Below are positions 52,535-61,672 of a stretch of DNA of 64,000 bases, in pieces; the stretch's first letter is position 1; the number at the start of each line of letters is the position of its first letter. The notes below the pieces were generated by a model. The model did no database searches, had not been told where the DNA came from, and saw nothing but the letters and a program-made list of their open reading frames with translations. Position numbers and translations under genes: made by a program. Source of the DNA: Saccharicrinis sp963677345 (lineage in GTDB: Bacteria > Bacteroidota > Bacteroidia > Bacteroidales > Marinilabiliaceae); NCBI GenBank assembly GCA_963677345.2, contig CAXXLC010000018.1:1-64000 (forward strand). Reading direction: 5' to 3'.

Positions 52535-55500
52535 ATGAAAATTGTGAATCTTTTTAAAGGTATTCTGTTTGTATCCTTGTTTTTGCCTTTCCATTCAATT
52601 TATTCAAAAACAATATACGTTGCAACAGATGGAAATGGAACCGATGGTAGTTCCTGGGTTAATGCCTATATAAATATACAAACAGCTATAGATGCTTCTT
52701 CTTCAGGGGATGAAATCTGGGTGAAAGAGGGCGTTTATTATGCCGACCCACAAGCACCCGGCCTCGCGGAGGATGTAGACAGGTCATTATCTATTATATT
52801 AAAATCAGGTGTTAAACTTTATGGTGGTTTTACGGCTGATGAAGCCGGTATTGAAGACCGGCCAATGGCTGATTTGAATGGCAATGGTGTTATTGATGTC
52901 TGGGAATACTCAAGTCCTTCGGTAATTTCAGGAGAAATACAAAATGATGATGATAATACTAATAATACGCAGCATTTAGTTATTATATCAGATGGTGTAG
53001 ATGCAGGTACTTTACTTAATGGATTTACAATAGAAGAAGGTTATTCAGATGCTACCTCGACCGTTAGTGGTGTTGGGACTTATACTTTTTCGTCAGGAGT
53101 AATTATAGGAGGAGGCGCTGTTTCCGGATGTATTGTTCAGGAATGTGAAAGTAACTCTTCTTTTGATGGATATGGAGGTGGTATTTGTGCTGTTAACGCA
53201 GATGTTAGCGGGTGCTTTGTTGATGGATGTACGATAACCGGGAAAGGTGTTTATGGAGGTGGTGTTTATCTTAATGCCTCTGAGATGAAAGGAATCGTAG
53301 TTAATAATTGCGGATTAGTATCTCCGGAAGCATCTGGCTTAGTCTCAGGAGGAGGTATTTTCTCAACTACATCTGTTATTGATTCATGTTTTATATATAG
53401 ATGTAGTGCAAATCCTGAAAGTAATTTTAAAGGATTTGGTGGAGGTATGTATAGTAAGGATTCTCATATTATTGATTGTTGGGTTGCTGATAATAAGACC
53501 GAGGGAACAGAGGGGTACGGAGGTGGTATTTATGGCGTATCAACTACCTATATTAACTCTGTTGTTTTTAATAATGAAGCATCAAATTCCGGAGGTGGTA
53601 TTTATAGTGTTGCCAGTTATTTTACCAATTGTGTAGTTGCAAAAAACAAAACTACAGCTTCAACTGCTATTGGAGGTGGTGTTTATGGAGATAGTGATAC
53701 GAAGTTTTATAATACAGTGCTTTGGGGTAACCAGGCGTCAATATCGCCACAGGTTAATAGTGCCTTGAGTTTAAATAATTGTGCAGTAGATGGTGAACAA
53801 ATAGGTGCTAACGGGATTTCATTATCTTCCTTAAATACCGGAACTGTTGAGAGTGCTTTGTATCCATATTTTATGAGTCCAACCACATTTGTAGGTAATA
53901 CTAATGGAAACACAACTTACGAAACAGAAATCGCTACAGCAAACTGGAATATCACTTTTGATTCAGACCTGATGGAACAAGGGGATAACAATGGTTTTTA
54001 TGAGGCCTGGGTTGGTGTGGATTTAGATGGTGATGGATCTAATACAAAAAATATTGATAAGTTTACCGATTTGGCAAATGAATATCGTTTGTTTAATCAT
54101 AAGGTTGATATTGGAGCGTATGAACCTGCTTTTGTTGAGTTAACATTACCTGCTCCATTAACAATGGAATATGGATTATCACTAGGTGAAATATTACTTG
54201 AGGATGGAAGTGCTTTGGATTTAAGAACGAATTCGGATGTTCCGGGAGTATATTCATTTACTGATGCTTTAACTGTTCCTCAATACCAGGATGGTGAGGC
54301 TAAAAAATACAGGGTGGTTTTTACTCCTGAAGATAATGATATTTATGCCGAAATTTATGATAGCGTTTATGTGACCATAACTGCTAAGGAGTTAACAATG
54401 TCAGGTCTGTCGGCCGACAATAAAGTTTATGATGGGAATACAACTGTAACATTTTCTGGTACGGCAACTTTAGAAGGTATTGTTGGTACTGATGATGTTT
54501 CGTTAAATGCAAGTGGTATTACTGCTGCGTTTGAAGATGAAAATGTTGGACTAGATAAGAATGTAATATTTACAGGGTATAGCTTATCAGGAGTAGATAA
54601 AGGTAATTACACATTATCAATGTCGGGAGCTTTGGCATCCATTACTCCAAAACCAGTATCGGTATCGGTACTAACGGCAGAAAACAGGGATTACGATGGG
54701 ACTACCGATGCTACCTATACCGGTGTTCCCGAGGTTTTAGGATACATCCCCGGTGATGATGTTACAGTGGATGTAAGCTCTGGTGTTGGTCAATTTGATA
54801 CTAAAACTGTTGGTGTAGATAAAACAGTTACTTTTTCAGGTTTTGCTCTTTCTGGTGCAGATGCCGATAATTATACACTGTCTCAGCCTACAGATTCTAA
54901 GGCAACAATATCTCCTTTATCTGTTATTGTAGGAGGAGTTACTGCCAGTGATAAAATTTATGATGGAACAGCAACTGCTACAATTGAAGGAACAGCAGTT
55001 GTTAGTGGTGTTATTTCTGGTGATGATGTCACTTTAAATACTACATTGGTGTCAGCAAGTTTCGAGACTAAGGACGTTGGAACAGGAAAAACAGTCACCT
55101 TCAGTGGATATTTTATTATGGGAGCTGATGCGGTAAACTACTCCTTATCTCAACCGAACTCAGATATGGCAGATATCACCGAAAAAGAACTTTCCATTAC
55201 TGGTTTGTCAATACAAGATAAGAAATATGATGGTACTTCAAGTGCAACAATAAGTGGTACGGCAACTTTAGAAGGTATTGTAGGAACAGATGATGTTTCG
55301 TTAAATACGGCATCGATGTTGGCTGCTTTTGCAGATGCTAACGTAGGAACAGCAAAAGATGTTTCTTTAACTGGCGCTGTACTTTCGGGTGTGGATCAGT
55401 CAAATTATACACTTACTTTTCCATCCTTATCAGCTGATATCACAGCTGTTGAAATAGTGATTGTTGCGGAGGATAATAGTAAGAATTATAATGATCCTGA

Positions 55501-56380
55501 TCCGGTTCTTATATATTCAGTTACTTCTGGATCTTTAGTTGGTTCCGATAATTTTACAGGTAGCTTACAAAGGGAGTCTGGCGAAAATGCGGGTATCTAT
55601 AATATCAATCAGGGTACATTATCATTGTCTCCCAATTATAATATAAGCTTTACTCCTGGAGTATTTACCATCAATAAGGCTTCAAATACAATTGAATTTA
55701 CTTTAGATGTACTTAGTTATTACTTAAGTGAAACTGATCAAATTATTTTAAATGCAAGTTCATCTTCAGGATTAGGTGTTACTTTTTCAAGTTCAGATGA
55801 AAGTATTGTGAGTGTATCAGGAAATACACTTATGGTTAACTCCTTTGGTGAAGTAACGATAACAGCAAGTGATGCTGGAGGAACTAATTACGAAGCAGCT
55901 TCAGATGTGTCTGTAGTTATTACAATTGCTGTTCAAGTGATTCAAAAAGGAACGAATATGCTGTTGGTGAATAATAATAAGGATAAAATTACATCCTACC
56001 AGTGGTATGATAGTGATGGTGCAATTGCTGGTGCTACAAAACAATATTATTATAATGCAAATGGATTTTCCGGAACATATTATTGTAAACTGGATGGGCG
56101 ATTTGATAGTGAAACTAAAACATTGGGTTCAGTTGCCGCTACTATGGATGTATATCCTTCTCCAGCATTAAAAGGAGCTGCTTTTATAGTAGAGTTTAAT
56201 GATATTGAGGATGGTTCGTTAAAGAATAGTACAATGAGTATATATTCCATTACCGGTAAGTTAGTGAAGCAATTATTAGATGTAAATGCATTTAATCAAT
56301 TGCAGATCAATGAGCCGGGAATTTATATTATTAAAACTGAAGGTGAAGTAGTGTCCTTTAAAAAGATTATTGTTAGATAA
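52535..56380 (+). CDS. large secreted surface protein: right-handed beta-helix, four YDG repeats, MBG and Ig-like domains, T9SS sorting domain
   Basis: A 1281-residue protein. Signal peptide MKIVNLFKGILFVSLFLPF(HSIYS); beta-helix region (~25-520) rich in GGGI/V turns (DGYGGGICAVNADVSGCFVD, YGGGIYGVSTTYI). Then four YDG domains of ~85 residues each, marked by KVYDGNTT, RDYDGTTD, KIYDGTAT and KKYDGTSS, a following MBG domain (NSKNYNDPDPVLIYSV) and an Ig-like region (EVTITASDAGGTNYEAASD). The last ~75 residues (VYPSPALKGAAFIVEFND ... GIYIIKTEGEVVSFKKIIVR in separate parts) form a type A T9SS C-terminal sorting domain, so it is exported by PorQ-type machinery and probably anchored on the cell surface. 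The next gene overlaps by one base. Confidence 0.9.
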   Translation: MKIVNLFKGILFVSLFLPFHSIYSKTIYVATDGNGTDGSSWVNAYINIQTAIDASSSGDEIWVKEGVYYADPQAPGLAEDVDRSLSIILKSGVKLYGGFTADEAGIEDRPMADLNGNGVIDVWEYSSPSVISGEIQNDDDNTNNTQHLVIISDGVDAGTLLNGFTIEEGYSDATSTVSGVGTYTFSSGVIIGGGAVSGCIVQECESNSSFDGYGGGICAVNADVSGCFVDGCTITGKGVYGGGVYLNASEMKGIVVNNCGLVSPEASGLVSGGGIFSTTSVIDSCFIYRCSANPESNFKGFGGGMYSKDSHIIDCWVADNKTEGTEGYGGGIYGVSTTYINSVVFNNEASNSGGGIYSVASYFTNCVVAKNKTTASTAIGGGVYGDSDTKFYNTVLWGNQASISPQVNSALSLNNCAVDGEQIGANGISLSSLNTGTVESALYPYFMSPTTFVGNTNGNTTYETEIATANWNITFDSDLMEQGDNNGFYEAWVGVDLDGDGSNTKNIDKFTDLANEYRLFNHKVDIGAYEPAFVELTLPAPLTMEYGLSLGEILLEDGSALDLRTNSDVPGVYSFTDALTVPQYQDGEAKKYRVVFTPEDNDIYAEIYDSVYVTITAKELTMSGLSADNKVYDGNTTVTFSGTATLEGIVGTDDVSLNASGITAAFEDENVGLDKNVIFTGYSLSGVDKGNYTLSMSGALASITPKPVSVSVLTAENRDYDGTTDATYTGVPEVLGYIPGDDVTVDVSSGVGQFDTKTVGVDKTVTFSGFALSGADADNYTLSQPTDSKATISPLSVIVGGVTASDKIYDGTATATIEGTAVVSGVISGDDVTLNTTLVSASFETKDVGTGKTVTFSGYFIMGADAVNYSLSQPNSDMADITEKELSITGLSIQDKKYDGTSSATISGTATLEGIVGTDDVSLNTASMLAAFADANVGTAKDVSLTGAVLSGVDQSNYTLTFPSLSADITAVEIVIVAEDNSKNYNDPDPVLIYSVTSGSLVGSDNFTGSLQRESGENAGIYNINQGTLSLSPNYNISFTPGVFTINKASNTIEFTLDVLSYYLSETDQIILNASSSSGLGVTFSSSDESIVSVSGNTLMVNSFGEVTITASDAGGTNYEAASDVSVVITIAVQVIQKGTNMLLVNNNKDKITSYQWYDSDGAIAGATKQYYYNANGFSGTYYCKLDGRFDSETKTLGSVAATMDVYPSPALKGAAFIVEFNDIEDGSLKNSTMSIYSITGKLVKQLLDVNAFNQLQINEPGIYIIKTEGEVVSFKKIIVR
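54457..55306 (+). repeat. near-identical DNA in YDG units 1 and 4
   Basis: 54457-54508 and 55255-55306 are 52-base stretches with only three mismatches, while the protein repeats in between have diverged strongly. Adjacent YDG units share no comparable DNA identity. This suggests a recent duplication or gene conversion between first and fourth units. The feature spans both copies and the DNA between. Confidence 0.8.
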
Positions 56381-57261
56381 TGAGTACTCCAATGTTAATA
56401 AATAAAGAAATAAACGTGAAAATTTATAATATAATAGTCTTGTTATTATTGTTGGTTGCTGTGACTTCTTTAAAAGCACAAATCAGAATTCAACCATCAT
56501 TAGGTTTCGGTGTTCAAAAACTGAATTTTGATTCAGATATAGCTACAGTCAGCGGCACAACAGGTATTACTATTGGAGCCAATGCTTTTTATGAATTAAA
56601 TGAAGATATGTTTGTAGGTGCTGGTTTTGCCATGATGACCTATGGTGCCGATGCTACTATCGATTATAACTACCTGGGTTCGTCTAGAACTGATATGGAT
56701 GGTCATAGCTATGATTTAAGTGCAAATTTCTCTGGTGTCAAGGAAAAATACAGAATGACTACTATTGAAATTCCTATCTTATTTAAATATCAAAGATGGG
56801 TAAGTGCTGATATTCTTCTGACCGGAACAACCGGACCTGTTTTTATACTTCCTGGAGGCTTAAAAAGTGAGTTTGAAGCAGGAAATATAGCAACTTCAGG
56901 TTATTATCCCGAATGGCACATGACTATTGATGATATACCTGAGTATGGGTTTTACAGTCGTTCTTTATCTGGTGATATGCCAGATTACGATTTGAAACCT
57001 TCATTTGGCTGGACTTTGCAAGTAGGAGCAGAGTATTATTTAGCAAAAAGACTTAATTTAACAGCTACCTTGTACTATCAGACAGGATTTGGTAGTGTTG
57101 TGGATGTTCAAAATGATGTTGCTTTTATGGAGGATCCTTCGGTTTATAATGGAAGCATGTATTATAGTGATAAGGTAAATTTATCAAGCATGGGAATTAA
57201 AATTGGATTGTTATTCGATCTTACTCCTCCTGAAAAAGCAGGTGTGAAAAGTATTCGGTAA
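56380..57261 (+). CDS. outer-membrane beta-barrel protein next to the T9SS substrate
   Basis: A 293-residue protein with a hydrophobic signal (KIYNIIVLLLLLVAVTSLKAQ) and alternating amphipathic strands rich in aromatic residues, e.g. TLQVGAEYYLAKRLNLTATL and a C-terminal strand (LSSMGIKIGLLFDL). The layout fits a PorT/OmpA-like small barrel (eight to ten strands). Its ATG shares a base with the stop of the large surface protein (TAATG), so the two are translationally coupled and probably work together, perhaps as a surface anchor or receptor. The specific function is unknown. Confidence 0.78.
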   Translation: MSTPMLINKEINVKIYNIIVLLLLLVAVTSLKAQIRIQPSLGFGVQKLNFDSDIATVSGTTGITIGANAFYELNEDMFVGAGFAMMTYGADATIDYNYLGSSRTDMDGHSYDLSANFSGVKEKYRMTTIEIPILFKYQRWVSADILLTGTTGPVFILPGGLKSEFEAGNIATSGYYPEWHMTIDDIPEYGFYSRSLSGDMPDYDLKPSFGWTLQVGAEYYLAKRLNLTATLYYQTGFGSVVDVQNDVAFMEDPSVYNGSMYYSDKVNLSSMGIKIGLLFDLTPPEKAGVKSIR

Positions 57262-57313
57262 TACAGTTCAACAAAATAGATATATTGGGTGTTTTAACAA
57301 TATCCCGGTTTAT

Positions 57314-57356
57314 AAAGCCATTAGTTTTTATACTTTTGGCTTTTTATTTTTTATAG
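57314..57356 (+). terminator. probable terminator after the barrel protein gene
   Basis: AAAGCCA (57314-57320) pairs with TGGCTTT (57337-57343), followed by a T-rich run to 57356. The stem is short, so confidence is moderate. Confidence 0.5.
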
Positions 57357-57369
57357 ATAGTAGTAGGCA

Positions 57370-58554
57370 ATGGAATATAGAAGATTTGGAAAGACTGAAA
57401 AGAAGATAAGTGTAATTACTTTAGGAGGGATGCGCTTTAAGCATGTGTGGAATCAGCCAAGAGAGCTTGTCGAAAGAGATACTCAGGATCATTGTAATCA
57501 ATTGGTCGATCTGGCATTGAAAAATGGGGTTAATCATTTTGAAACGGCTCATGGATACATGAAGAGTGAAACTGCATTTGGAAGAACACTTAATGATGAA
57601 TTAAAGCTGGATAGATCTTCATATTTTTTAATGACCAAGGGACGAGAGCATACGGCTGATGATATGCGAAGAAGGGTTGAAGAGCAATTAAAAACCTTAA
57701 AAACTGACTATTTTGACTTTTATGGATGGCATGGTATTAATGATCGTGAGCTTTTTAATAGTGCCTGCAAAACAAATGGTGCCGTTGAAGAACTCTTAAA
57801 AATGAAAGAGGAAGGTTTGATAAAACATGTTGGTTTTAGTACTCATGCCAGTGTGGATGTTATTAAGGATGCTATTGAAACGGATTATTTTGAATTTGTA
57901 AACCTTCATTACTATTACTTCAATCAGGAAAATATTAGTGCTGTTAATCTGGCAAAAGAAAAAGACCTCGGTGTTTTTATTATTTCGCCTAATGATAAAG
58001 GAGGTCAGTTATATAAGGCTCCTCAAAAAGTGAAAAATGCCATTCCTCATTCAACTCCAATACAATGGAATGCCCGCTTTTGTTTAAATACACCCGGTGT
58101 TCATACTTTATCATTTGGAATGACTGATCCAGCTCATTTTGAGGAAATGAAAGGGATATTTGATTTCAGTAGTGAAACTCTAGGGAAAGATTTACATTCA
58201 AAACAAGTGTTGGACGAAATGCTGAATGAAGATGCTTATACTTACTATAAAGGCTATGATTTAAGAGGAAGTACTGGTGATTTGAATATTGAGTGGCTGT
58301 TAAGATGGAGAAGATTATGGAAATGTTATGATATGTTGGATTTTGCCAGGTACAGGTATAAAGAATTAAAAACACCTAATGATTGGGTTCCTGGAATATA
58401 CGCTACAAAGGAAAATATAGATAAAATTGATTTTTCAAAGGTTCCGGATTCAATTCCTTTAAAAGAGATGTTGATGGAATTGCATGAGGCTTTCTATGAA
58501 AATCCAGATCAAAAGAAGGTTGATTTGAAATCTCTGAAGCCAGCTGTGAAATAA
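57370..58554 (+). CDS. aldo/keto reductase
   Basis: A 394-residue oxidoreductase, with an AKR barrel (~1-285) and a C-terminal helical extension (~290-394). Active-site residues by position: FETAHGYMKSE (Tyr, with Asp replaced by Glu in the D-T-A motif), LMTKGRE (Lys) and YGWHGIND (His). NADPH-binding end of the barrel is weakly conserved. The extension resembles members that sometimes bear an Fe-S cluster, but no Cys cluster is seen. It lies near no obvious pathway partner; the gene ends by a heptamer array. Confidence 0.88.
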   Translation: MEYRRFGKTEKKISVITLGGMRFKHVWNQPRELVERDTQDHCNQLVDLALKNGVNHFETAHGYMKSETAFGRTLNDELKLDRSSYFLMTKGREHTADDMRRRVEEQLKTLKTDYFDFYGWHGINDRELFNSACKTNGAVEELLKMKEEGLIKHVGFSTHASVDVIKDAIETDYFEFVNLHYYYFNQENISAVNLAKEKDLGVFIISPNDKGGQLYKAPQKVKNAIPHSTPIQWNARFCLNTPGVHTLSFGMTDPAHFEEMKGIFDFSSETLGKDLHSKQVLDEMLNEDAYTYYKGYDLRGSTGDLNIEWLLRWRRLWKCYDMLDFARYRYKELKTPNDWVPGIYATKENIDKIDFSKVPDSIPLKEMLMELHEAFYENPDQKKVDLKSLKPAVK

Positions 58555-58557
58555 TGA

Positions 58558-58649
58558 TACAGTCTTCAGTCGGCAGTCAGCAGACTTTGGTTGTGCTTCC
58601 ATACTGTTGACTGTTGACTGTTGACTGAGTTCTGAGTTCTGGGTACTGT
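58558..58649. repeat. inverted pair of 7-bp-phased arrays between convergent genes
   Basis: From 58560 CAG recurs every 7 bases (CAGTCTT, CAGTCGG, CAGTCAG, CAGACTT). From 58603 CTG recurs every 7 bases for seven units (three ACTGTTG, then ACTGAGT, TCTGAGT, TCTGGGT, ACTGTAT). The two halves are inverses (CAGTCaa against ttGACTG) separated by about 15 bases, and the outer ends ATACAGT (58558-58564) and ACTGTAT also pair. Same architecture as the arrays flanking the four-helix gene at 0.8-1.3 kb, but with a different heptamer and no gene inside. Confidence 0.85.
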
Positions 58650-58653
58650 ATTG

Positions 58654-59439
58654 TTATTGTATTAGTTGTCCTTTAAGATATGTTTTGCAAGTTCCACCAA
58701 TAAGAACTCTTGATCCTCTTATTTCACAAACTAAGCTACCGCCTCTTTTGCTAAGTTGTCTGGCAGTCATTTTTGTTTTTCCTAATCTTTTACTCCAATA
58801 GGGTGCTAATGTAGTATGTGCAGAACCCGTCACCGGGTCTTCAGGAATACCACATTGAGGAGCAAAATATCTTGAAACAAAGTCAACGTCATCGCCAGGA
58901 GCTGTAATGATTACACCTCGTGAATCAAGTTCTGAAATAATGTCCAGTGAAGGAATAAAATTTTCTACTTCAGAAGCTTTTGACAAAATAAACATATAGT
59001 CATCTTTTCCCCTGTGTATTTCAGTGATTTGTTCCCTGTTTCGTGCTTTCATTAATGCAGGGAGTTCGTTTACTTTGTATATATCATCAACGGGGAAGTC
59101 AAGTACAAGCTCTTCCTCCATTCTGCTTACTCTTAGCAGGCCGCTTTTTGAATAAAAAGTAACTTCATCTCCTTCAATTTCTTCGTGATTGAATAAAACG
59201 TGAGCACTAGCTAAAGTAGCATGACCACATAGGTTTACTTCAGTTGTTGGTGTAAACCATCTAATATGTAGTTCTGATTTTTGAGGACAGATAAACGCTG
59301 TTTCCGTTAAGTTATTTTCCATGGCTATATTTTGCAATGTTTCGTCAGGAAGCCATTTATTCAGTAAAACAACACCTGCAGGATTTCCTTTATATAACTC
59401 AGAACTAAATGCATCAACCTGATATATTGGATAAGGCAT
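58654..59439 (-). CDS. PhzF-family isomerase
   Basis: A 261-residue protein of the PhzF/diaminopimelate-epimerase fold. The N-terminal QVDAFSSELYKGNPAGVVLL, catalytic Glu46 in ENNLTETAFI, CGHATLASAHVL and the C-terminal GIPEDPVTGSAHTTLAPYW (substrate-binding loop) are all present. The family isomerises a range of small acids; true phenazine synthesis needs partners that are absent here, so the substrate is unknown. Convergent with the aldo/keto reductase gene. Confidence 0.92.
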   Translation of the reverse strand: MPYPIYQVDAFSSELYKGNPAGVVLLNKWLPDETLQNIAMENNLTETAFICPQKSELHIRWFTPTTEVNLCGHATLASAHVLFNHEEIEGDEVTFYSKSGLLRVSRMEEELVLDFPVDDIYKVNELPALMKARNREQITEIHRGKDDYMFILSKASEVENFIPSLDIISELDSRGVIITAPGDDVDFVSRYFAPQCGIPEDPVTGSAHTTLAPYWSKRLGKTKMTARQLSKRGGSLVCEIRGSRVLIGGTCKTYLKGQLIQ

Positions 59440-59781
59440 AATTAATAGTATATGTTGGTTATTATTATTTTAAAAATTGGTCTTAAGATACAATAAAATG
59501 GAGTTTTAGTATGTATATCAACAATTTTTTTTAGTTCGTCAACCCTTTGAGTTTGCATATAAAATATGGCCAAAATACATTGAATAATTTAGTAACTTAA
59601 ATATAATATTGGGCGTATAGATTAAGAGGGGGGGATATTAATGTATTGTTATTAAGTTTTGACAATTGTTGTCGAAGTGTTTATATTTTAATGAATACTT
59701 AATGTTAAGTAATGTATTACATAGAGAATAATATTCACTTTTGTACCCGAAATATTAAACCAGAAACCAAAACTCATTATC
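59440..59781. other. divergent intergenic region before PhzF and the 63-aa gene
   Basis: About 340 bases, AT-rich, with a G7 run at 59628-59634 and a GACAA-TTG-TTGTC dyad at ~59660. CACTTTTG at 59736-59743 is close to the -7 consensus and could serve the 63-aa gene at 59782. No additional gene is supported. Confidence 0.4.
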
Positions 59782-59973
59782 ATGTTAGAACATCAAATGA
59801 AAGTGTTGTTAGGGGTTGCAGATAATCCTCATTTATTCAGAAAAGAAGTTTTAAAGTCATTTACCTGGTTAAATCCGGAAGAGTTGGTGGTATTACGTAA
59901 ATGGATCAGGAAGGAGTTGGGTTCTTATTATGATCACCTGTTTGGTGAAATGTTTTATGGCATTTCAGCTTAA
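59782..59973 (+). CDS. small protein of unknown function, 63 aa
   Basis: A compact, helical 63-residue protein (FRKEVLKSFTWLNPEELVVL, then RKWIRKELGSYYDHLFGEMF) with no signal peptide or Cys. I do not recognise the family. It has a plausible -7 element 40 bases upstream and lies just before the trp leader with its own downstream gap of ~95 bases. Its composition is protein-like (acidic/basic heptads and tryptophans), so I accept it with moderate confidence. Confidence 0.65.
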   Translation: MLEHQMKVLLGVADNPHLFRKEVLKSFTWLNPEELVVLRKWIRKELGSYYDHLFGEMFYGISA

Positions 59974-60012
59974 TTTTGTTATCGTGTTTGTAAAAGTGTA
60001 AGTAAATTAAAT

Positions 60013-60043
60013 TTTGATATGTCAAAAATTATATTAAAATTTG
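60013..60043 (+). promoter_or_regulatory. trp operon promoter, Bacteroidota type
   Basis: TTTG at 60013-60016, then exactly 19 bases, then AAAATTTG at 60036-60043. The consensus is TTTG-N19-TAnnTTTG, with one mismatch. The predicted transcript starts near 60050, just before the leader peptide ATG. Confidence 0.7.
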
Positions 60044-60068
60044 CAACTGCTAATAATTCATAAGCAAA

Positions 60069-60122
60069 ATGACAAAATTAATGAAAAATACTTGGTGGTG
60101 GCATTGGCTTTTTCTTTACTAG
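60069..60122 (+). CDS. trpL: trp operon leader peptide
   Basis: ATG at 60069 encodes a 17-residue peptide, MTKLMKNTWWWHWLFLY, ending in TAG (60120-60122). Four Trp codons in five positions (W-W-W-H-W) are the defining mark of a Trp attenuation leader: ribosomes stall there when charged tRNA-Trp is scarce. It lies between the promoter and a strong terminator ahead of trpE. Confidence 0.93.
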   Translation: MTKLMKNTWWWHWLFLY

Positions 60123-60160
60123 GAGAGGTGAACGCTACGCTATTATAAAATATTTTTTAA

Positions 60161-60201
60161 AAAATGGCTTGCCGAAAACCTCGGTAAGCCATTTTTTTTT
60201 T
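60161..60201 (+). terminator. trp attenuator (leader terminator)
   Basis: ATGGCTTGCCGA (60164-60175) pairs with TCGGTAAGCCAT (60181-60192) with one mismatch around a 5-base loop, followed by a long T run to 60201. It stands 37 bases before trpE and after the Trp-rich leader, so it is the attenuator. I could not resolve the alternative antiterminator pairing from sequence by eye. Confidence 0.92.
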
Positions 60202-60238
60202 ATCAGAAAATTTCAAGTACTCAAACATACCATAAAGC

Positions 60239-61654
60239 ATGGATACAATAAAAATAAAAAGTTCAGCAAAAAAGGTTTCTGCTAATATTGCTGATATCAT
60301 AACTCCTGTTAGTATTTATCTTAAAATAAGAGATCTATATCCAAATACAATACTTTTGGAAAGCTCGGATTATCATGGAAATAATAATTCACAATCGTTT
60401 ATCTGTTTTCAGCCTTTATCCGAATTTAAAGTCAATAAGGGTGATGTGGAGATCACTCTTCCCAATGGAGATTTAACAAAAGGAGAGAACCCTGAAATTA
60501 TGGATATTCCTGCACAGCTTGATAGTTTTATCAATAAGTTTGATGTTGTTGAGTCTGATCCTTTGGTTAATGTAAATGGTTTGTTTGGTTACTCATCATA
60601 TGATGCAGTTCAGCATTTTGAGTCTATCCGCTTTTCTAATACAGTTGAAGCGGAGTATGAAATTCCTGAAATGCGTTATACTTATTATAAATATATATTT
60701 GCATTTAATCATTTTACGAATCAGCTTAATTTAATAGAAAACTTACCTGAAGGTCAGGAAAGTATTATTGAAGATATCCTAAATCTTCTTGACGACAGAA
60801 CTGTTCCGGCTTTTAGTTTTCATCCTGATACAGATGAGGTTTCAAATATAACTGATGACGAATATATCGAGATGGTGAAAAAAGGAAAAGATCATTGCTT
60901 TAAAGGTGATGTTTTTCAGATTGTATTGTCCCGTCAGTTTAAGCGTAAGTATTCTGGTGATGAATTTAATGTTTACAGAGCTCTACGAAATATAAACCCG
61001 TCTCCTTACTTATTCTTCTTTGATTATGGTAGTTACAAAATATTAGGATCTTCTCCAGAGTCCCAATTAGTTATCGAAGATGGTGAGGCTACAATTAATC
61101 CAATTGCCGGCACATTTAAAAGAACTGGTGATGATAATAAAGACAGGGAGTTAGCAAAGAAATTAAGCAGCGATCCTAAAGAAAATGCTGAGCACGTAAT
61201 GTTGGTCGATTTGGCTCGAAATGATTTGAGCAGAAATTGCGATCATGTTAAAGTTAAAACTTATAAAGAAGTTCAATATTACTCTCATGTTTTACATCTT
61301 GTATCTGATGTAAGAGGTCAGTTGTTAGAGAGTTCAAATACTTGTAGAGTAATGGCCGATACCTTTCCTGCAGGAACTCTTTCCGGGGCTCCAAAATTTA
61401 TGGCCATGGAGCTTATCGATAAATATGAGAATCAAAACAGAGGTTATTATGGTGGGTGTATTGGGATGTTAGGTTTGGATGGTTCATTTAATCAGGCGAT
61501 TATGATTCGTTCCTTCTTGTGTAAGAACAATACATTATTTTATCAGGCGGGAGCTGGTGTTGTTTCTGAGTCAGTGCCTGAGAGCGAATTAGCAGAAGTG
61601 AATAATAAGCTTGGTGCCTTGAAGAAAGCTGTTGAGTTAGCTACTGAGTTTTAA
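60239..61654 (+). CDS. trpE: anthranilate synthase component I
   Basis: A 471-residue enzyme converting chorismate to anthranilate. The tryptophan feedback site is preserved in TILLESSDYHGN (L-L-E-S near residue 42). Catalytic-domain motifs include FQIVLSRQFKRKYSGDEFN, LGSSPESQLV, IAGTFKRTG, ENAEHVMLVDLARNDLSR and GTLSGAPKFMAMELID. It is the first structural gene after the attenuator; trpG begins 18 bases after its stop. Confidence 0.97.
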   Translation: MDTIKIKSSAKKVSANIADIITPVSIYLKIRDLYPNTILLESSDYHGNNNSQSFICFQPLSEFKVNKGDVEITLPNGDLTKGENPEIMDIPAQLDSFINKFDVVESDPLVNVNGLFGYSSYDAVQHFESIRFSNTVEAEYEIPEMRYTYYKYIFAFNHFTNQLNLIENLPEGQESIIEDILNLLDDRTVPAFSFHPDTDEVSNITDDEYIEMVKKGKDHCFKGDVFQIVLSRQFKRKYSGDEFNVYRALRNINPSPYLFFFDYGSYKILGSSPESQLVIEDGEATINPIAGTFKRTGDDNKDRELAKKLSSDPKENAEHVMLVDLARNDLSRNCDHVKVKTYKEVQYYSHVLHLVSDVRGQLLESSNTCRVMADTFPAGTLSGAPKFMAMELIDKYENQNRGYYGGCIGMLGLDGSFNQAIMIRSFLCKNNTLFYQAGAGVVSESVPESELAEVNNKLGALKKAVELATEF

Positions 61655-61672
61655 AAGATAAAGAGTTTAAGC

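Noticed and set aside
58654..59439. Phenazine biosynthesis locus
   Set aside because: Only a PhzF-family isomerase is present; no other phz genes. The family is widespread outside phenazine producers.
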